DNA of 64,000 nucleotides from Saprospiraceae bacterium. Lineage in GTDB: Bacteria; Bacteroidota; Bacteroidia; Chitinophagales; Saprospiraceae. The stretch spans positions 806,001 through 870,000 of the forward strand of contig JADKGI010000001.1 of the NCBI GenBank assembly GCA_016722285.1. The letters run 5' to 3'. A program made the translations under genes and the position numbers. The notes under the pieces were generated by a model. The model had not been told where the DNA came from, did no database searches, and worked only from the letters and a program-made list of their open reading frames with translations. How positions within the stretch are numbered: position 1 is the stretch's first letter; each line of letters begins with the position of its first letter. This document shows positions 10,268-22,694 of this stretch, piece by piece.

Positions 10268-11088
10268 TTATCTGTCCGTTTTGATGGATTTGTCAAAAGG
10301 AATTTTAAGCTGGTAACCCAGATTATCAGTTTTGGAAGCGTCAACTACATCAAGTCCATAATGGATTTTATACGGATCATCATACACCAATGTACCGAAA
10401 ATGCGATCCCAAAAAGAAAATATATTGCCAAAATTCGTGTCCGTCCAAGGTCTTTCGAAGTGATGGTGAAATTTGTGCATATTGGGTGAAATAAAAACCC
10501 ATCCAATGATTTTATCCAGCCATCCCGGTAAGTTTAAATTGGCATGTGAAAAATAAGTAAAAAAAATAGTCAGAATGCGGTAAATCAGATAGTAGGCAAC
10601 CGGCATTCCAAATATGATAATGCCAAAAAGTGAAAAAGTCTCACGCATAATGAAATCTATGGGATGATGTCTCGTCCCCGTGGTCACATCCACTTCCGTA
10701 TCACTGTGATGCACCATATGGAATCTCCACATAAATTTTACTTTGTGAAGCAGGAAATGAACCAGATATTGAGCTATCAGATCAAGGCACAAATGGCTAG
10801 AATTAATTCCAGCCAAACAGGTAAAGAAACCATGCGAAAAAGACCAAAGTGATTTATTTTAGTCCACTCAAAGATACCAGTAGTTGCCACACCAAAAAGA
10901 ACGTTGATCAATATTGTGGTGGTCAACAAAAAAAGGTTGACTTTGCTATGTTGCCATTTGTTATACTTGAATGGAATGAGGGGATAAATGCCTTCTGCAA
11001 TCCAAAATACAGAAAGACAGCCTACAATCCATATAAATTTGTGGAGAGATGTTAGATTTTCAAAAAAATCAATTATAGTAACCAGCAT
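10268..11088 (-). CDS. Fatty acid hydroxylase / sterol desaturase family membrane protein, one frameshift
   Basis: Integral membrane di-iron oxygenase of the fatty acid hydroxylase superfamily. The N-terminal part (from ATG 11088) supplies membrane helices (VNLFLLTTTILINVLFGV). The C-terminal part carries the histidine clusters FHMVHHSD, RHHP and KFHHHFERPWTDTN, followed by NIFSFWDRIFGTLV, which is characteristic of the family. The two parts lie in different frames and overlap near 10790. One additional T in the ATTTG stretch gives a continuous 273-residue protein. The exact lipid substrate cannot be told; the haem peroxidase lies about 630 bases downstream on the same strand, too far to call an operon. 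Confidence 0.83.
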
Positions 11089-11238
11089 TTATTCTTTTAT
11101 TTTACTCAATTAGGATGTAAACATACAAAAATTGATAATTACTAATAATGAAGAGTAATGGCCATTTTCTTTATGGAATAAATTATTCAGAATTTTAGGA
11201 AAAAACTCTTTAACCGGAAACAAAAATACCATTAAAAA

Positions 11239-11274
11239 ATGGGTGATAATCCATACCAACAGATTATCGCCCAT
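11239..11274 (-). terminator. Terminator of the giant repeat-protein gene
   Basis: Inverted repeat atgggtgataat (11239-11250) pairs with attatcgcccat (11263-11274) with one wobble. Read on the minus strand it is followed by ttttttaatgg. It lies about 20 bases beyond the restored stop at 11295. Confidence 0.75.
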
Positions 11275-11294
11275 CCTTTAGTACTAATTCAGAT

Positions 11295-14200
11295 TTACTT
11301 CTTTATCAAAATCAGCTTTTCTGTAATTTTTCCTTCCCAGTATTAATCTCCATGTAATACATCCCATCCGCGACATGATCAGGGATAATGATTGATACAT
11401 TTGAAGTTGTATTAAAAATAATTTCGGGCTGAGCTGCCACAACAGTCTTACCATCCGAACTCAATATTCTGATTTTTAATTCAGGTTCTATCTCAAACTC
11501 AGAAGCCAGATTTACTCTGTCGTAAGCAGGGTTAGGATATATAGTGATAGGTCTTTGCAACATCAATATCACTGAAATACTCTCCGTATCGTAACAATCA
11601 TTACAATCAACCACTGTAACTCTGTAAAATATAGATGAATTGGGAGTTACCGTAATACTGGATGTGGTAGCTCCGTTCGACCATAAATATTTAACTTCAT
11701 TGTTTGCCGGATTGGCATCATCGCAAATAGATTTACCAGTTATGACCGGAGTTAATGTGACTGTTTCACCAAAATTTATCATTCTGTCCGGGCCAAGGTC
11801 TGCCATCAGGCATGATACATCAACCTTATATGCTTTCACATTACTGCATCCGCAACAATCAGTTACAGTAACTGTATAAGTTGTGTTTTCTGTTGGTTTT
11901 ACTTTTATTGATGTTCCTGTTTGTCCGTTTGACCATAAATAACTTGATATTTCTTTAGTCGAGCCGGAACAACATCCGCCTAAGATTTTAATTTCATCGA
12001 TATCCCAGATTGATTCTGTTGCACCATTATTTATTGTACAATAAGGAATTATTTCAAATAAGTAAGTTGCCGGTGAAATAGTTCTGAAATTATCGTTGCT
12101 TTCAAAATTAAATTTCTGTATTCCCCAGGTTCTGTTAGTAAGTTTTTCATCTTCATAATAAATGTATTCTCCATTTTTGCTTACCCGCAAAAGAAACTTC
12201 CTCGCAAAGTTATTCAGACCGCTGGCCCCATCTACCCATTGATAGTTTAGTGGACTCTGTTCGTAAAATTCCAGTCCGGTTATCTGCCCCACCTGGTCAG
12301 GAGTCAAGGTCATTTCAAATCTTAATGCTTGCTGGTAATCTAGTTTTGCAGGGTTACAGGATTTTTGTGTCCCGATACACATAGCTATATCCCCATGTGG
12401 TCCAGGCGTACAGGAATGCTTATTGCCAGGCAATCTATGTACAATTCCCGCCGTGACATTAGTACAATTTCCTTTAGATACATCAGGCGTAAATTCTGAA
12501 TAGTCGAGATGAGTTCCCAAATTCATTACTGCCTGACATGCATTTAGGTTCCATGAAACAAGAACTGATGGCTGACCTATTTTACATACTCCCTGGCACT
12601 CATTTTGGGTGAATCCTGTCGCGACAATAAAAGCTGAGTCACCTTTACATATTTTATTTAATCCTGATAGAAGAATATCAGGTTTTGGCTTGATCATAAC
12701 TGACTCTGTTGCGGTAGAAGTGCAACCAATAGAATTTGTTACTGTAACAGTATAAATTGAATTATTTACTGGTTGAACTTCTATTGAAGCCAATGTCTGA
12801 CCGGTGTTCCAAATATAAGAAATTCCACCGGATGCTGTGAGGGTCGTTTTTCCTCCTTCACAGATTTTATTATTTCCGGAGATAAGAGCTACCGGAGGTA
12901 CAATATTTTGTTCTACGACAGTAGTTCCTGTAGATGTACATCTATTTGCAGAAGTGACAGTCACTGTATATAGTCCGGGAGTATTTACGGTTTTAGTTGA
13001 CAAGGACCCACCATTATTCCAAGCATAGCTCCCCCCGCCAGTAGCTGTTAATATCACACTGGTCTTTAAACAAGTCAATGGTCCATCATTACTTACAGTA
13101 ACTTTAGGAGGTGTGATATTCTGATCAACAACAGTACTACCCGTAGCAGTACAACCATTTAAAGAAGTGACAGTGACTGTGTAAGTTCCAGGATTGGTCA
13201 CAGGTTTCATTGACGCACTGCCGCCACCACTCCATAAATAACTTCCACCGCCTGTTGCAGTAAGTGTTACGGTTGTAGTGCCACAAGTCAAAATTCCATC
13301 ATTGGTTACTGACACTGTTGGAGGAGTAATATTCTGATCTACGATCGTACTGCCAGTAGCGGTACATCCATTGGATGATGTAACTGTTACTGAAAAAGTG
13401 CCTTTTGAATTAGTAGCTATTACAGAAGACGTACTTCCATTATTCCATGAATAGACAATACCTCCTGAAGCAGTCACAGAAACAAGAGTTTTTATGCATG
13501 TTAGTGGCCCATCGTTTGTGATTGCGAGTGAAGGCGGTGTTATATTTTGCTCCACAATTGTAGAGGATGTTGCTGTACACCCATTGGCAGAAGTAACGGT
13601 GACTGTATACGTTCCAGGATTAGAAACAGGTTTTGTTGCTGAACTGCCTCCGCCACTCCACAAATAACTTCCTCCTCCTGTGGCGGTTAGGGTAACAGTT
13701 GCCTTAACACAAGTCAAAGGTCCATCATTACTTGTAGTTACTACCGGTAGAACATCACTTTGACTTACACTGGTAGAAGTAGATGCTGTACATCCATTTA
13801 ATGATGTTACCGTAACAGTATAAATTCCTGATGTTGAAACCTGTTTTGTAGAAGATGAGCCTCCACCTGACCAACTATAACTGTTTCCTCCTGTAGCAGT
13901 CAACAAAACACTGGTTTTAGAGCAACTCAAAGGTCCATCATTGGTTACTGAGATTGATGGAGTAGTTATATTCTGTTCCACTGTAGTTGCAGAGGTTGAT
14001 GTACATCCATTTGATCCCGTCACTGTTACCGTGTATGTCCCTGGAGATGAAGCTGTAATTGATGCTGTAGTGCCACCAATATTCCATAAATAAGTACCTC
14101 CTCCAGTGGAATTAAGTGTTACGCTTGTTTTGGCACAGGTCAGTGGTCCGTCATTGGTTGTATTGACCGTTGGTGTCGTGATATTCTGTTGAACCGTTGT

Positions 14201-17200
14201 AGATGAAGTCGAAGTACACCCGTTGGATGAAGTGACTGTGACTGTGTATGTTCCCGGACTTGCCACAGATTTTGTCGCAGAATTACCACCACCACTCCAT
14301 GAATAAGAGCCACCACCTGTTGCAGTCAATGTTACACTTGCTTCAGAACAGGTAAGAGGCCCGTCATTTGAAGTTGTCACTATTGGACTGCTGACATTTT
14401 GTTCTACTGTCGTTGAAGACGATGCGGTGCACCCATTGGATGAAGTGACTGTGACTGTATAAGTTCCTGGACCTGAAACAGATTTTATCGAAGAACTACC
14501 TCCACCACTCCATGAATATGAGCCACCACCAGTAGCAGACATCGTTACACTTGTTTTAGAACATGTAAGAGGGCCGTCATTGGAAGTTGTCACTGTTGGT
14601 ACAGAAATATTTTGTTCGACTGTAGTTGAAGTAATTTGAGTACACCCAGTACTTATTTTAGTAATTGTAACTGTATAAGTTCCTGCATTTGAAACAGATT
14701 TTGTTTGATTTGTTCCGCCTCCTGACCAGGAATAACTTACACCGGCTGATGGCAATGCTATCAATAAAACAGAAGTTTTTGAACAGGTCAATGGTCCGTC
14801 ATTAGATGCGGAAATATCCGGAATACCTGTATCCTGAATCACATTAATGCTTGATGACGCAGTACACCCACTTTGTGATGTTACGGTTACTGTATATATT
14901 CCGGCACTTGAAATTACTTTTGTTGGTTCACTTCCTCCCCCACTCCATTGATACGATACTCCCCCTCCTGCGGTCAAAGTAGTGTTACCACCAATGCAAA
15001 TAATGTTATTTCCACTTATGGTAGGAACAGGAAGTGGGTTTACTGTTATAGTGACATCTGTACTTGCTTTACATCCATTGGCATCTGTGACAGTTACACT
15101 ATATTTTGTTGTCGTGGGCGGAGATAAATTTACAAATGCACTTGTAGCACCTGTACTCCACGAATAGCTGACACCACCACTTGAAAATAACGATGCAGTT
15201 TGTCCAAAACATATATTATTATTGCCCAAAATAACAGGTGTGGGTAATTCATTAACCTTAACTGTCATGCTGGCAGTGCCGGTACATCCTTTAATATCGG
15301 TAACTGTCACCTGATAAGTAATGGTCTGATTCGGGCTAATACTAATAGATGAAGTTGTCGAACCATTACTCCAAATATAAGCTACTCCGCCATTTGCCTG
15401 AAGCGTTGTACTTACTCCTTTGCATATATTATTATTACCAGTTATGATTGGCTGAGGCTTTACATTTACTACAACCGTTACACTGTCTGATGCCATACAC
15501 CCATTTGTATCTGTTATTTTTACATAATAGGTAGTGGTCCGCTGTGGACAAACATTAATTTCAGAAAGATTTATCGGGCTTGTTCCTTGCATTCCACAAT
15601 CATAACAAGTGGCATTATCTCCTCTAAAGTCAAGAGGCAATGAATCACTAACCAGATTTAAGCCGCCGGTAGTAAGATCGATTGAAAATAACCGACCCCT
15701 ATCCACCTGTAAACCATACAAGGTATTTCCTCTAAAATATATCCCACCAAATTCATCAGTCTTTGCACCAGTTTGTCCTGTATAAATGCTGTTAGAAAGT
15801 GGAGCTGCCAGACAACTTGTAGTCAAAGTATTTAGATTGAGACGGAATAATGCATTTTCAATGCCAAAAAATGAATATAACGTCATCCCATCGGGGCTTA
15901 AAGCCCAGTCATGAATGCCTCCTGATGGCTCTTGAGTAGAAGGGTCCAAAGCAAAATTCTTGAATCCTTCTATACAAGCATCCATATATGGCTTGCATGT
16001 TGACAATATAGAAATTGGTTTGTAAATTACGTTTGCACCATTTCCGTGATTATTCAAATCTATAGATCCCAAATAAAATGTGTAGTCAATAATCTGGAAA
16101 TTTGATGGATTTATTAGTGTTGAAATGGCAGGAAAATAGAAAATACCTTCTTTAGAAGCTTCACCTATATAAGCCATAATCCCGGTAGTACCTGCTGGAC
16201 CATATGGATTTGGTGGTTGTGGAATTTCACCCAAAATAGTAACTGCTGCAGTTCTCGGGTCAACTTTAACAAAATTTGCCTTCACCGCTTCTTCGATTGA
16301 AGTACCTTTCATTTTCATACCATAAATAAAAGGAGAATTCCCTGCCTGGCAATAATATGCAATACCATTTACATTATTGGTACCCAGGTTTCCCACTTCA
16401 CTTAAAACTGAAGCATCAGAAATTGTGTAGAGTTGCTGATTTGCTCCTCCTTGTGGTCCACCTATGTAAAAGGCACCCTTACACGTGAAATCGTTTGATG
16501 CTACTCCACTCCAAGCATACTGAACTCCTCCTGAAGCTGTTAAAGTTGTACATTCATTTTGACAAATTTCTTTATTTCCTGTTATAACAGGTTTGGGAAG
16601 TGGGTTGACGGTTACCGTGATCCCTGTGCTGGCTTTGCAGCCGTTGGCATCCGTGACGGTCACTGTATAATTGCTCGTCGTGGTTGGACTTACGGTTGCT
16701 GAAGCTGTATTTGACCCATTACTCCATATATAGGAAGTGCCGCCATTAGCGGTGAGGGTAGTGGATGATCCTGTACAGATGATGTTATTGCCACTTATGC
16801 CCGGTGTCGGAAGTGGGTTGACGGTGACCGTGATCCCTGTGCTGGCTTTGCAGCCGTTGGCATCCGTGACGGTCACTGTATAATTGCTCGTCGTGGTGGG
16901 ACTTACGGTTGCTGAAGCTGTATTTGACCCATTACTCCAGATATAGGAAGTGCCGCCATTTGCGGTGAGGGTAGTGGATGATCCTGTACAGATGATGATA
17001 TTACCACTTATGCCCGGTGTCGGAAGTGGGTTGATGGTGACCGTGATCCCTGTGCTGGCTTTGCAGCCGTTGGCATCCGTGACGGTCACTGTATAATTGC
17101 TCGTCGTGGTTGGACTTACGGTTACTGAAGCTGTATTTGACCCATTACTCCAGATATAGGAAGTGCCGCCATTTGCGGTGAGGGTAGTGGATGATCCTGT

Positions 17201-20200
17201 ACAGATGATGTTATTGCCACTTATGCCCGGTGTCGGAAGTGGGTTGACGGTGACCGTGATACCTGTGCTGGCTTTGCAGCCGTTGGCATCCGTGACGGTC
17301 ACTGTATAATTACTCGTCGTGGTTGGACTTACGGTTACTGAAGCCGTATTTGACCCATTACTCCAGATATAGGAAGTGCCGCCATTAGCGGTGAGGGTTG
17401 TTGATGATCCTGTACAGATAATGTTATTGCCACTTATGCCCGGTGTCGGAAGTGGGTTGACGGTGACCGTGATCCCTGTGCTGGCTTTGCAGCCGTTGGC
17501 ATCCGTGACGGTCACTGTATAATTGCTCGTCGTGGTTGGACTTACGGTTGCTGAAGCTGTATTTGACCCATTACTCCAGATATAGGAAGTGCCGCCATTT
17601 GCGGTGAGGGTAGTGGATGATCCTGTACAGATGATGTTATTGCCACTTATGCCCGGTGTCGGAAGTGGGTTGACGGTGACCGTGATACCTGTGCTGGCTT
17701 TGCAGCCGTTGGCATCCGTGACGGTCACTGTATAATTACTCGTCGTGGTTGGACTTACGGTTACTGAAGCCGTATTTGACCCATTACTCCAGATATAGGA
17801 AGTGCCGCCATTAGCGGTGAGGGTAGTTGATGATCCTGTACAGATGATGTTATTGCCACTTATGCCCGGTGTCGGAAGTGGGTTGACGGTGACCGTGATC
17901 CCTGTGCTGGCTTTGCAGCCGTTGGCATCCGTGACGGTCACTGTATAATTACTCGTCGTGGTTGGACTTACGGTTACTGAAGCCGTATTTGACCCATTAC
18001 TCCATATATAGGAAGTGCCACCATTAGCAATGAGGGTAGTTGATGATCCAGTACAGATGATGTTATTGCCACTTATGCCCGGTGTCGGAAGTGGGTTGAC
18101 GGTGACCGTGATCCCTGTGCTGGCTTTGCAGCCGTTGGCATCCGTGACGGTCACTGTATAATTGCTCGTCGTGGTTGGACTTACGGTTACTGAAGCTGTA
18201 TTTGACCCATTACTCCATATATAGGATGTGCCACCATTAGCGGTAAGTGTAGTTGATGATCCTGTACAGATGATGTTATTGCCACTTATGCCCGGTGTCG
18301 GAAGTGGGTTGACAGTAACCGTGATCCCTGAGCTGGCTTTGCAGCCGTTGGCATCCGTGACGGTCACTGTATAATTGCTCGTCGTGGTGGGACTTACGGT
18401 TACTGAAGCTGTATTTGACCCATTACTCCATATATAGGAAGTGCCGCCATTAGCGGTGAGGGTAGTTGATGATCCTGTACAGATGATGTTATTGCCACTT
18501 ATGCCCGGTGTCGGAAGTGGGTTGACGGTGACTGTGATATCTGTGCTGGCTTTGCAGCCGTTGGCATCTGTGACGGTCACTGTATAATTGCTCGTAGTAG
18601 TTGGACTTACGGTTACTGAAGCCGTATTTGACCCATTACTCCATATATAGGAAGTGCCACCATTAGCAATGAGGGTAGTTGATGATCCTGTACAGATGAT
18701 GTTATTGCCACTTATGCCCGGTGTCGGAAGTGGGTGGACGGTGACCGTGATACCTGTGCTGGCTTTGCAGCCGTTGGCATCCGTGACGGTCACTGTATAA
18801 TTGCTCGTAGTAGTTGGACTTACGGTTACTGAAGCCGTATTTGACCCATTACTCCAGATATAGGAAGTGCCGCCATTAGCGGTGAGGGTAGTTGATGATC
18901 CTGTACACATGATGTTATTGCCACTTATGCCCGGTGTCGGAAGTGGGTAAACTGTGATCAAAATATCATCAGATGCACTACAATGATTGCAGTCTGAAAT
19001 GGTAACCGAATAAGTAGATGTACTTCCTGGTGTTACAGTTATTTCGCTTGTTGTTTCTCCCGTGGACCATAAATATGTAATATTATCAATAGATGGGGAG
19101 CTTGAACATTCTCCCCCAAAAATTTTAATATCATCAATTTCCCAGCCTGGAATACCTCCTCTGTCCACAGTACAATAGCCATAGAGCTCAAATGTAAAAT
19201 CCGCCTGTGCTGTTATCCTAAATTCCGGATTATCTGAAAAATCAAAAGTCTCTGTGTTCCATGTTCTTTCTGTAATCAGATCATTTTGTGAAAATATGAG
19301 ATTTCCGTCCTTAAATACCCGGATAAGATATTTTTGATTGTAATTATTTATTCCAGTAGATCCATTTGTGGTAATCCAGTTTAATGGCGATTGTTCTCTA
19401 AAAGTTAGCTTGGACAATTTTCCAACTTCATTTGGTTTAAGTGTAATGCTAAACCTTAGGGCATTTATTGGATTATACTGATTAGGATCACAACTTTCCA
19501 TAGCCGAAAAACAAATTGCTGTTCCACCATTACCATCAAAAGTACAAGAATGGTCTCCTCTATTTCTACTTGCTATTGTGCTGGAAACAGACCATAACCC
19601 ACCTTTTGCAACGTCAGTTGATACAAATTCTGAATAACTAAGCTGGTTGGCAAGTCCTTCAGCATTACACTGGTCCAAAGTCCATTTTAGTAATAGCTCA
19701 TCTTTACAGTCTTTTTCACAGAATGTTGTCCCTGAAACATTAGCTTTCAATTTAGTATTATCTCCCTGACAAAACTTATCATTACCAGATATAGTGACTT
19801 GTGGTTTTGCATTCACAATGACACCATGAACAGATGTAGCGGAACAACCACTCACATCCGTTACAGTTACTTTATATAATGTTGATGAAGAAGGACTCAC
19901 AGAAATTTCAGAAGATGTCTGCCCTGTGCTCCATAAATAAACAACCCCACCTGAAGAAGTCAGCACAGCAACGTCACCTGAACAGATTTTTTTATCGCCT
20001 ACAATAACTGCTGTTGGAACATTCATGACACTGGCCATTCTACTGGCTGAAGATGTACATCCGTTTGAGTCCGTTACCGTGACAGAATATGTAGTTGTAA
20101 GGCTTGGATTAATCATAATAGAAGATGATGTGGAACCGGTGCTCCACAAATAATTAATACCACCTGAAGCCGTAAGTGTGGATGATTTACCATTACAAAA

Positions 20201-22372
20201 TGTGGTATTACCATTTATCACAGCCACCGGCAAGGTGTTAACAGTTAATTTTACTGAATTACTTGATGAACACCCTTTGGTATCGGTTACAGTAACAGTA
20301 TAAGAAGTAGTTAATACGGGCGATAAATTAATTGATTGGGAAGTACTTCCGTTGCTCCAAAGGTAATTCGAACCCCCGGATGCCGTAAAGGTGGTATTTT
20401 CACCTTTGCATATGACATCATTTCCTGATACTCCAGCGATGGGAAGTGGATTGACTACTACAATGGCGGAAGTGTAATCCATGCATCCAATCTGATCGAT
20501 TGCCATGACCTTATATACTGTGGTTACCAATGGATTTACCGTTATAGAGGCCGTGGTTGCACCATTGCCCCAAACGAAGCTGACACCCCCTGAAGCACTT
20601 AAAGTTGTAGATTCTCCCAAACATATTTCCAACTTTCCACTTATCACAGGAGAAGGTAAATTATTTACGATCACATTTAGTGTTGCAGATGCGCTACATC
20701 CTTTTTCATTCGTTACCGTCACTTGATACAATTGAGTTGCATCAGGCGTAACAGTAATTGCATTTGAAGTAGCTCCTGTTGACCAGTTATATGTTTTTCC
20801 ACCGGTAGCTGTCAGTACCGTTGAACCTCCCTTACATATATTGGCAATACCAGCAATTGCAGCTACTGGTAAAGAATTAATTTTTACATTAACCGTGTCG
20901 GATACCATACACCCGTTACAATCTTTTACTGAAACAATATAGTCTTTTGTTTGTGAAGGGCTTATATCTATAGATTTGGTTGTTTGACCCGTGGACCAAA
21001 TATAACTTACTTCATTATGTGTCACCACTCCTGAACAACACCCTCCATACACCCTGATATCGTCAAGCTCCCAACCTGCCATATTTCCCCCATTTTCGGT
21101 CACACAATACCCTCTCAATTCAAATCTGAAAGTGGCTGGTTCTGAAATGGCGAATTCAGAATTCGTACTGAAGTCAAATTTTTCGAGATTCCAGGAGCGC
21201 GCTGTATCTTTATTGTTAGCGGAGTAGATCAAAATATTATTTTTATATACTCTCAAAAGGTATTTAGTATTATAATTATTAGGACCGGTAGCACCGTTTG
21301 TCGTTATCCACACAAGGGGTGATTGTTCTCTGAAAGAAAGCCCTGTGATTCTTCCCGCTTCTGCAGGAGTAAGTGTCACTTCAAATTTGATTGCCTTATT
21401 GTCTTCATAATTGGCAGGATTGCAACTCTCTTGTGCCATGATACACATTCCAACATCACCTTCATAACTTCCTAAGACAGGTGTGCATGAGTGATCGCCT
21501 ATTTGTTTGTATATATTGGTAGCAAAAATTCCTGAACAATTACCTTTTGATGGGTAGGATGGAAGAAATTCGGTATAATCCAGCTGATTACTTAACCCAC
21601 TCGCATTGCACTGATCCAGAGTCCATCTTACTAATAAGGAGTCTAAAGTATTTGGGCAAGCCTCTTTACATATGGATTGCCCTGAAACAGCTGCATCCAA
21701 AGTGGTAGAATCGCCAATACAAAATTCTTTATCCACCCCGGCGTTTACTGAAAAATCTCCAACCTTCAGATCAATACTTACAGTAGAAGTGCAACCGAAG
21801 CTATTTGTGTAATTTATGGAGTAGATGCCTGAATGTATCGGTTCTAATTTGGAGAGTATCCAATAACTGCTTCCATCAGGTGTATTGTTAAAATATCCAT
21901 TTGGGCCCGACAAACTAAGACCTGAAACACCAAGAGTCTGAACTCCCAGCTGAACAGACGAGCCTCTGCATATTGTCACTTTATCTGCCTGAAACTTTCC
22001 TAATCCCTTATCGACATAAGGCTGGAGAATCGTTTCATTTGGAGAATTAAGTTTTACATACCGGATGATTTGTGTGGCGCACCCACATCCGCTTTCAACC
22101 ACCACTTTGTAGATTCCTGAGATAAGATTGATAGCCGTTAAGCTATTTTTTCTTTGCAGTATTCGCACATTACCTTGATAGACACTAATGGTTTTTTCGC
22201 AAGTGCCATATGAAGATGCAGAAAATGAACCATCGGTACTTGAACAAGTTGTCGGATTGATTTCATTTTCAATAAAAAGATTGCATTGAGAAACCAGATT
22301 TCCCGGTAAAACGACACCTAGAATAAACAGGCATAGTAGGGCTGCAAACCGTGAGTTTTTTGAGATGAGCAT
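11295..22372 (-). CDS. Giant secreted Ig-repeat surface protein with T9SS sorting domain
   Basis: Very large exported protein (3692 residues restored) with signal peptide (residues 1-28) and many Ig/PKD-like modules of about 71 residues with the pattern ICxGxSTTLTAxGGxxYxWSNGxT...YTVTVTDxxGC. Order: a long run of diverged modules; Cys-rich modules of about 210 residues at about 232-448, 884-1088 and 3258-3468; eleven near-identical modules at 1143-1923; an unrelated propeller-like insert at about 1958-2262; nine NDGPLTC modules at about 2518-3155; and a C-terminal sorting domain with ITIYPNPAYDRVN. The frame as given stops at 11312 because of the T5 run 11327-11331. Reading six T's gives the expected ending KLILIKK and a stop at 11295. 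Likely role is adhesion, gliding or biofilm structure, by analogy with SprB-type T9SS cargo; this is inference. Confidence 0.88.
12895..14825 (-). repeat. Nine diverged 71-residue NDGPLTC modules
   Basis: Nine successive coding repeats contain variants of NDGPLTC, YxWSGGGSS, PGTYTVTVTS and a VEQNITxP linker. Spacing between equivalent points is 213 bases (for example 13719 to 13932, and 639 bases for three units from 13080 to 13719). Copies differ at many positions, so this expansion looks older than the eleven-unit array. Confidence 0.85.
15590..16500 (-). other. Propeller-like domain inside the giant protein
   Basis: About 300 residues interrupt an Ig module between YAWSG and INLSEINVCPQ. 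The text (CKGAFYIGG, LYTISD, NGIAYYCQ, KVDPRTAAVTILGEIP, DWALSPDGMTLYSFFG, LFRLNLNT, LYGLQVDRGRLFSIDL) has the rhythm of a beta-propeller of the type that reports program-like readings in secreted Bacteroidota proteins. It is in frame and is not repeated elsewhere in the window. Confidence 0.6.
16604..18946 (-). repeat. Eleven near-identical 213-bp tandem repeats
   Basis: The region is exactly 11 x 213 bp. Each unit encodes 71 residues beginning PLPTPGISGN and ending ITVTVN. Units differ at only a few residues (LTANGG/LIANGG, ASVTV/ASATV, one NIMC). Nucleotide markers such as atccctg/atacctg and gctcg/actcg recur at two-unit spacing (about 17258 and 17684, 426 bases apart), suggesting duplication of dimers. 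Copy number in such an array is prone to assembly error. Confidence 0.95.
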
Positions 22373-22694
22373 GAGTATAAATTTTAATCAAAGACTTTGT
22401 AAATATATATTAGAAAAGGTTGTAATTCAACAACTTATTCACAAAATAATTCACCCGAATCGAAAGTAAAGATAATTCGTGCTTTGAAAATTCAATCTAT
22501 TGTGCGGCTATTCTTTCAGATATTTTTTTATCTTAATTGTAACTCTTTTACCCAGTGTTAACTTATAGAGTTTAACTTTTTACTATGTGTTTTTAGGCCC
22601 ATGTCAAAAAAAGAAAATATACGTAAAATGTCAATATGACCTTAAAATAATGCGGAATTTACTTTTCCAAAATTAATATATTAAAATCATAATT
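22373..22694. other. Upstream region of the giant gene
   Basis: 322 bases without a gene. It presumably holds the promoter of the giant gene and the 3' end region of the HtrA transcript. An AT-rich tatatattta stretch just upstream of the giant gene start is a weak -7 candidate. No clear terminator hairpin was found. Confidence 0.3.

Noticed and set aside
16604..18946. CRISPR-like regular repetition
   Set aside because: Units are 213 bp, contiguous without spacers, and translate as one open frame inside the giant protein.
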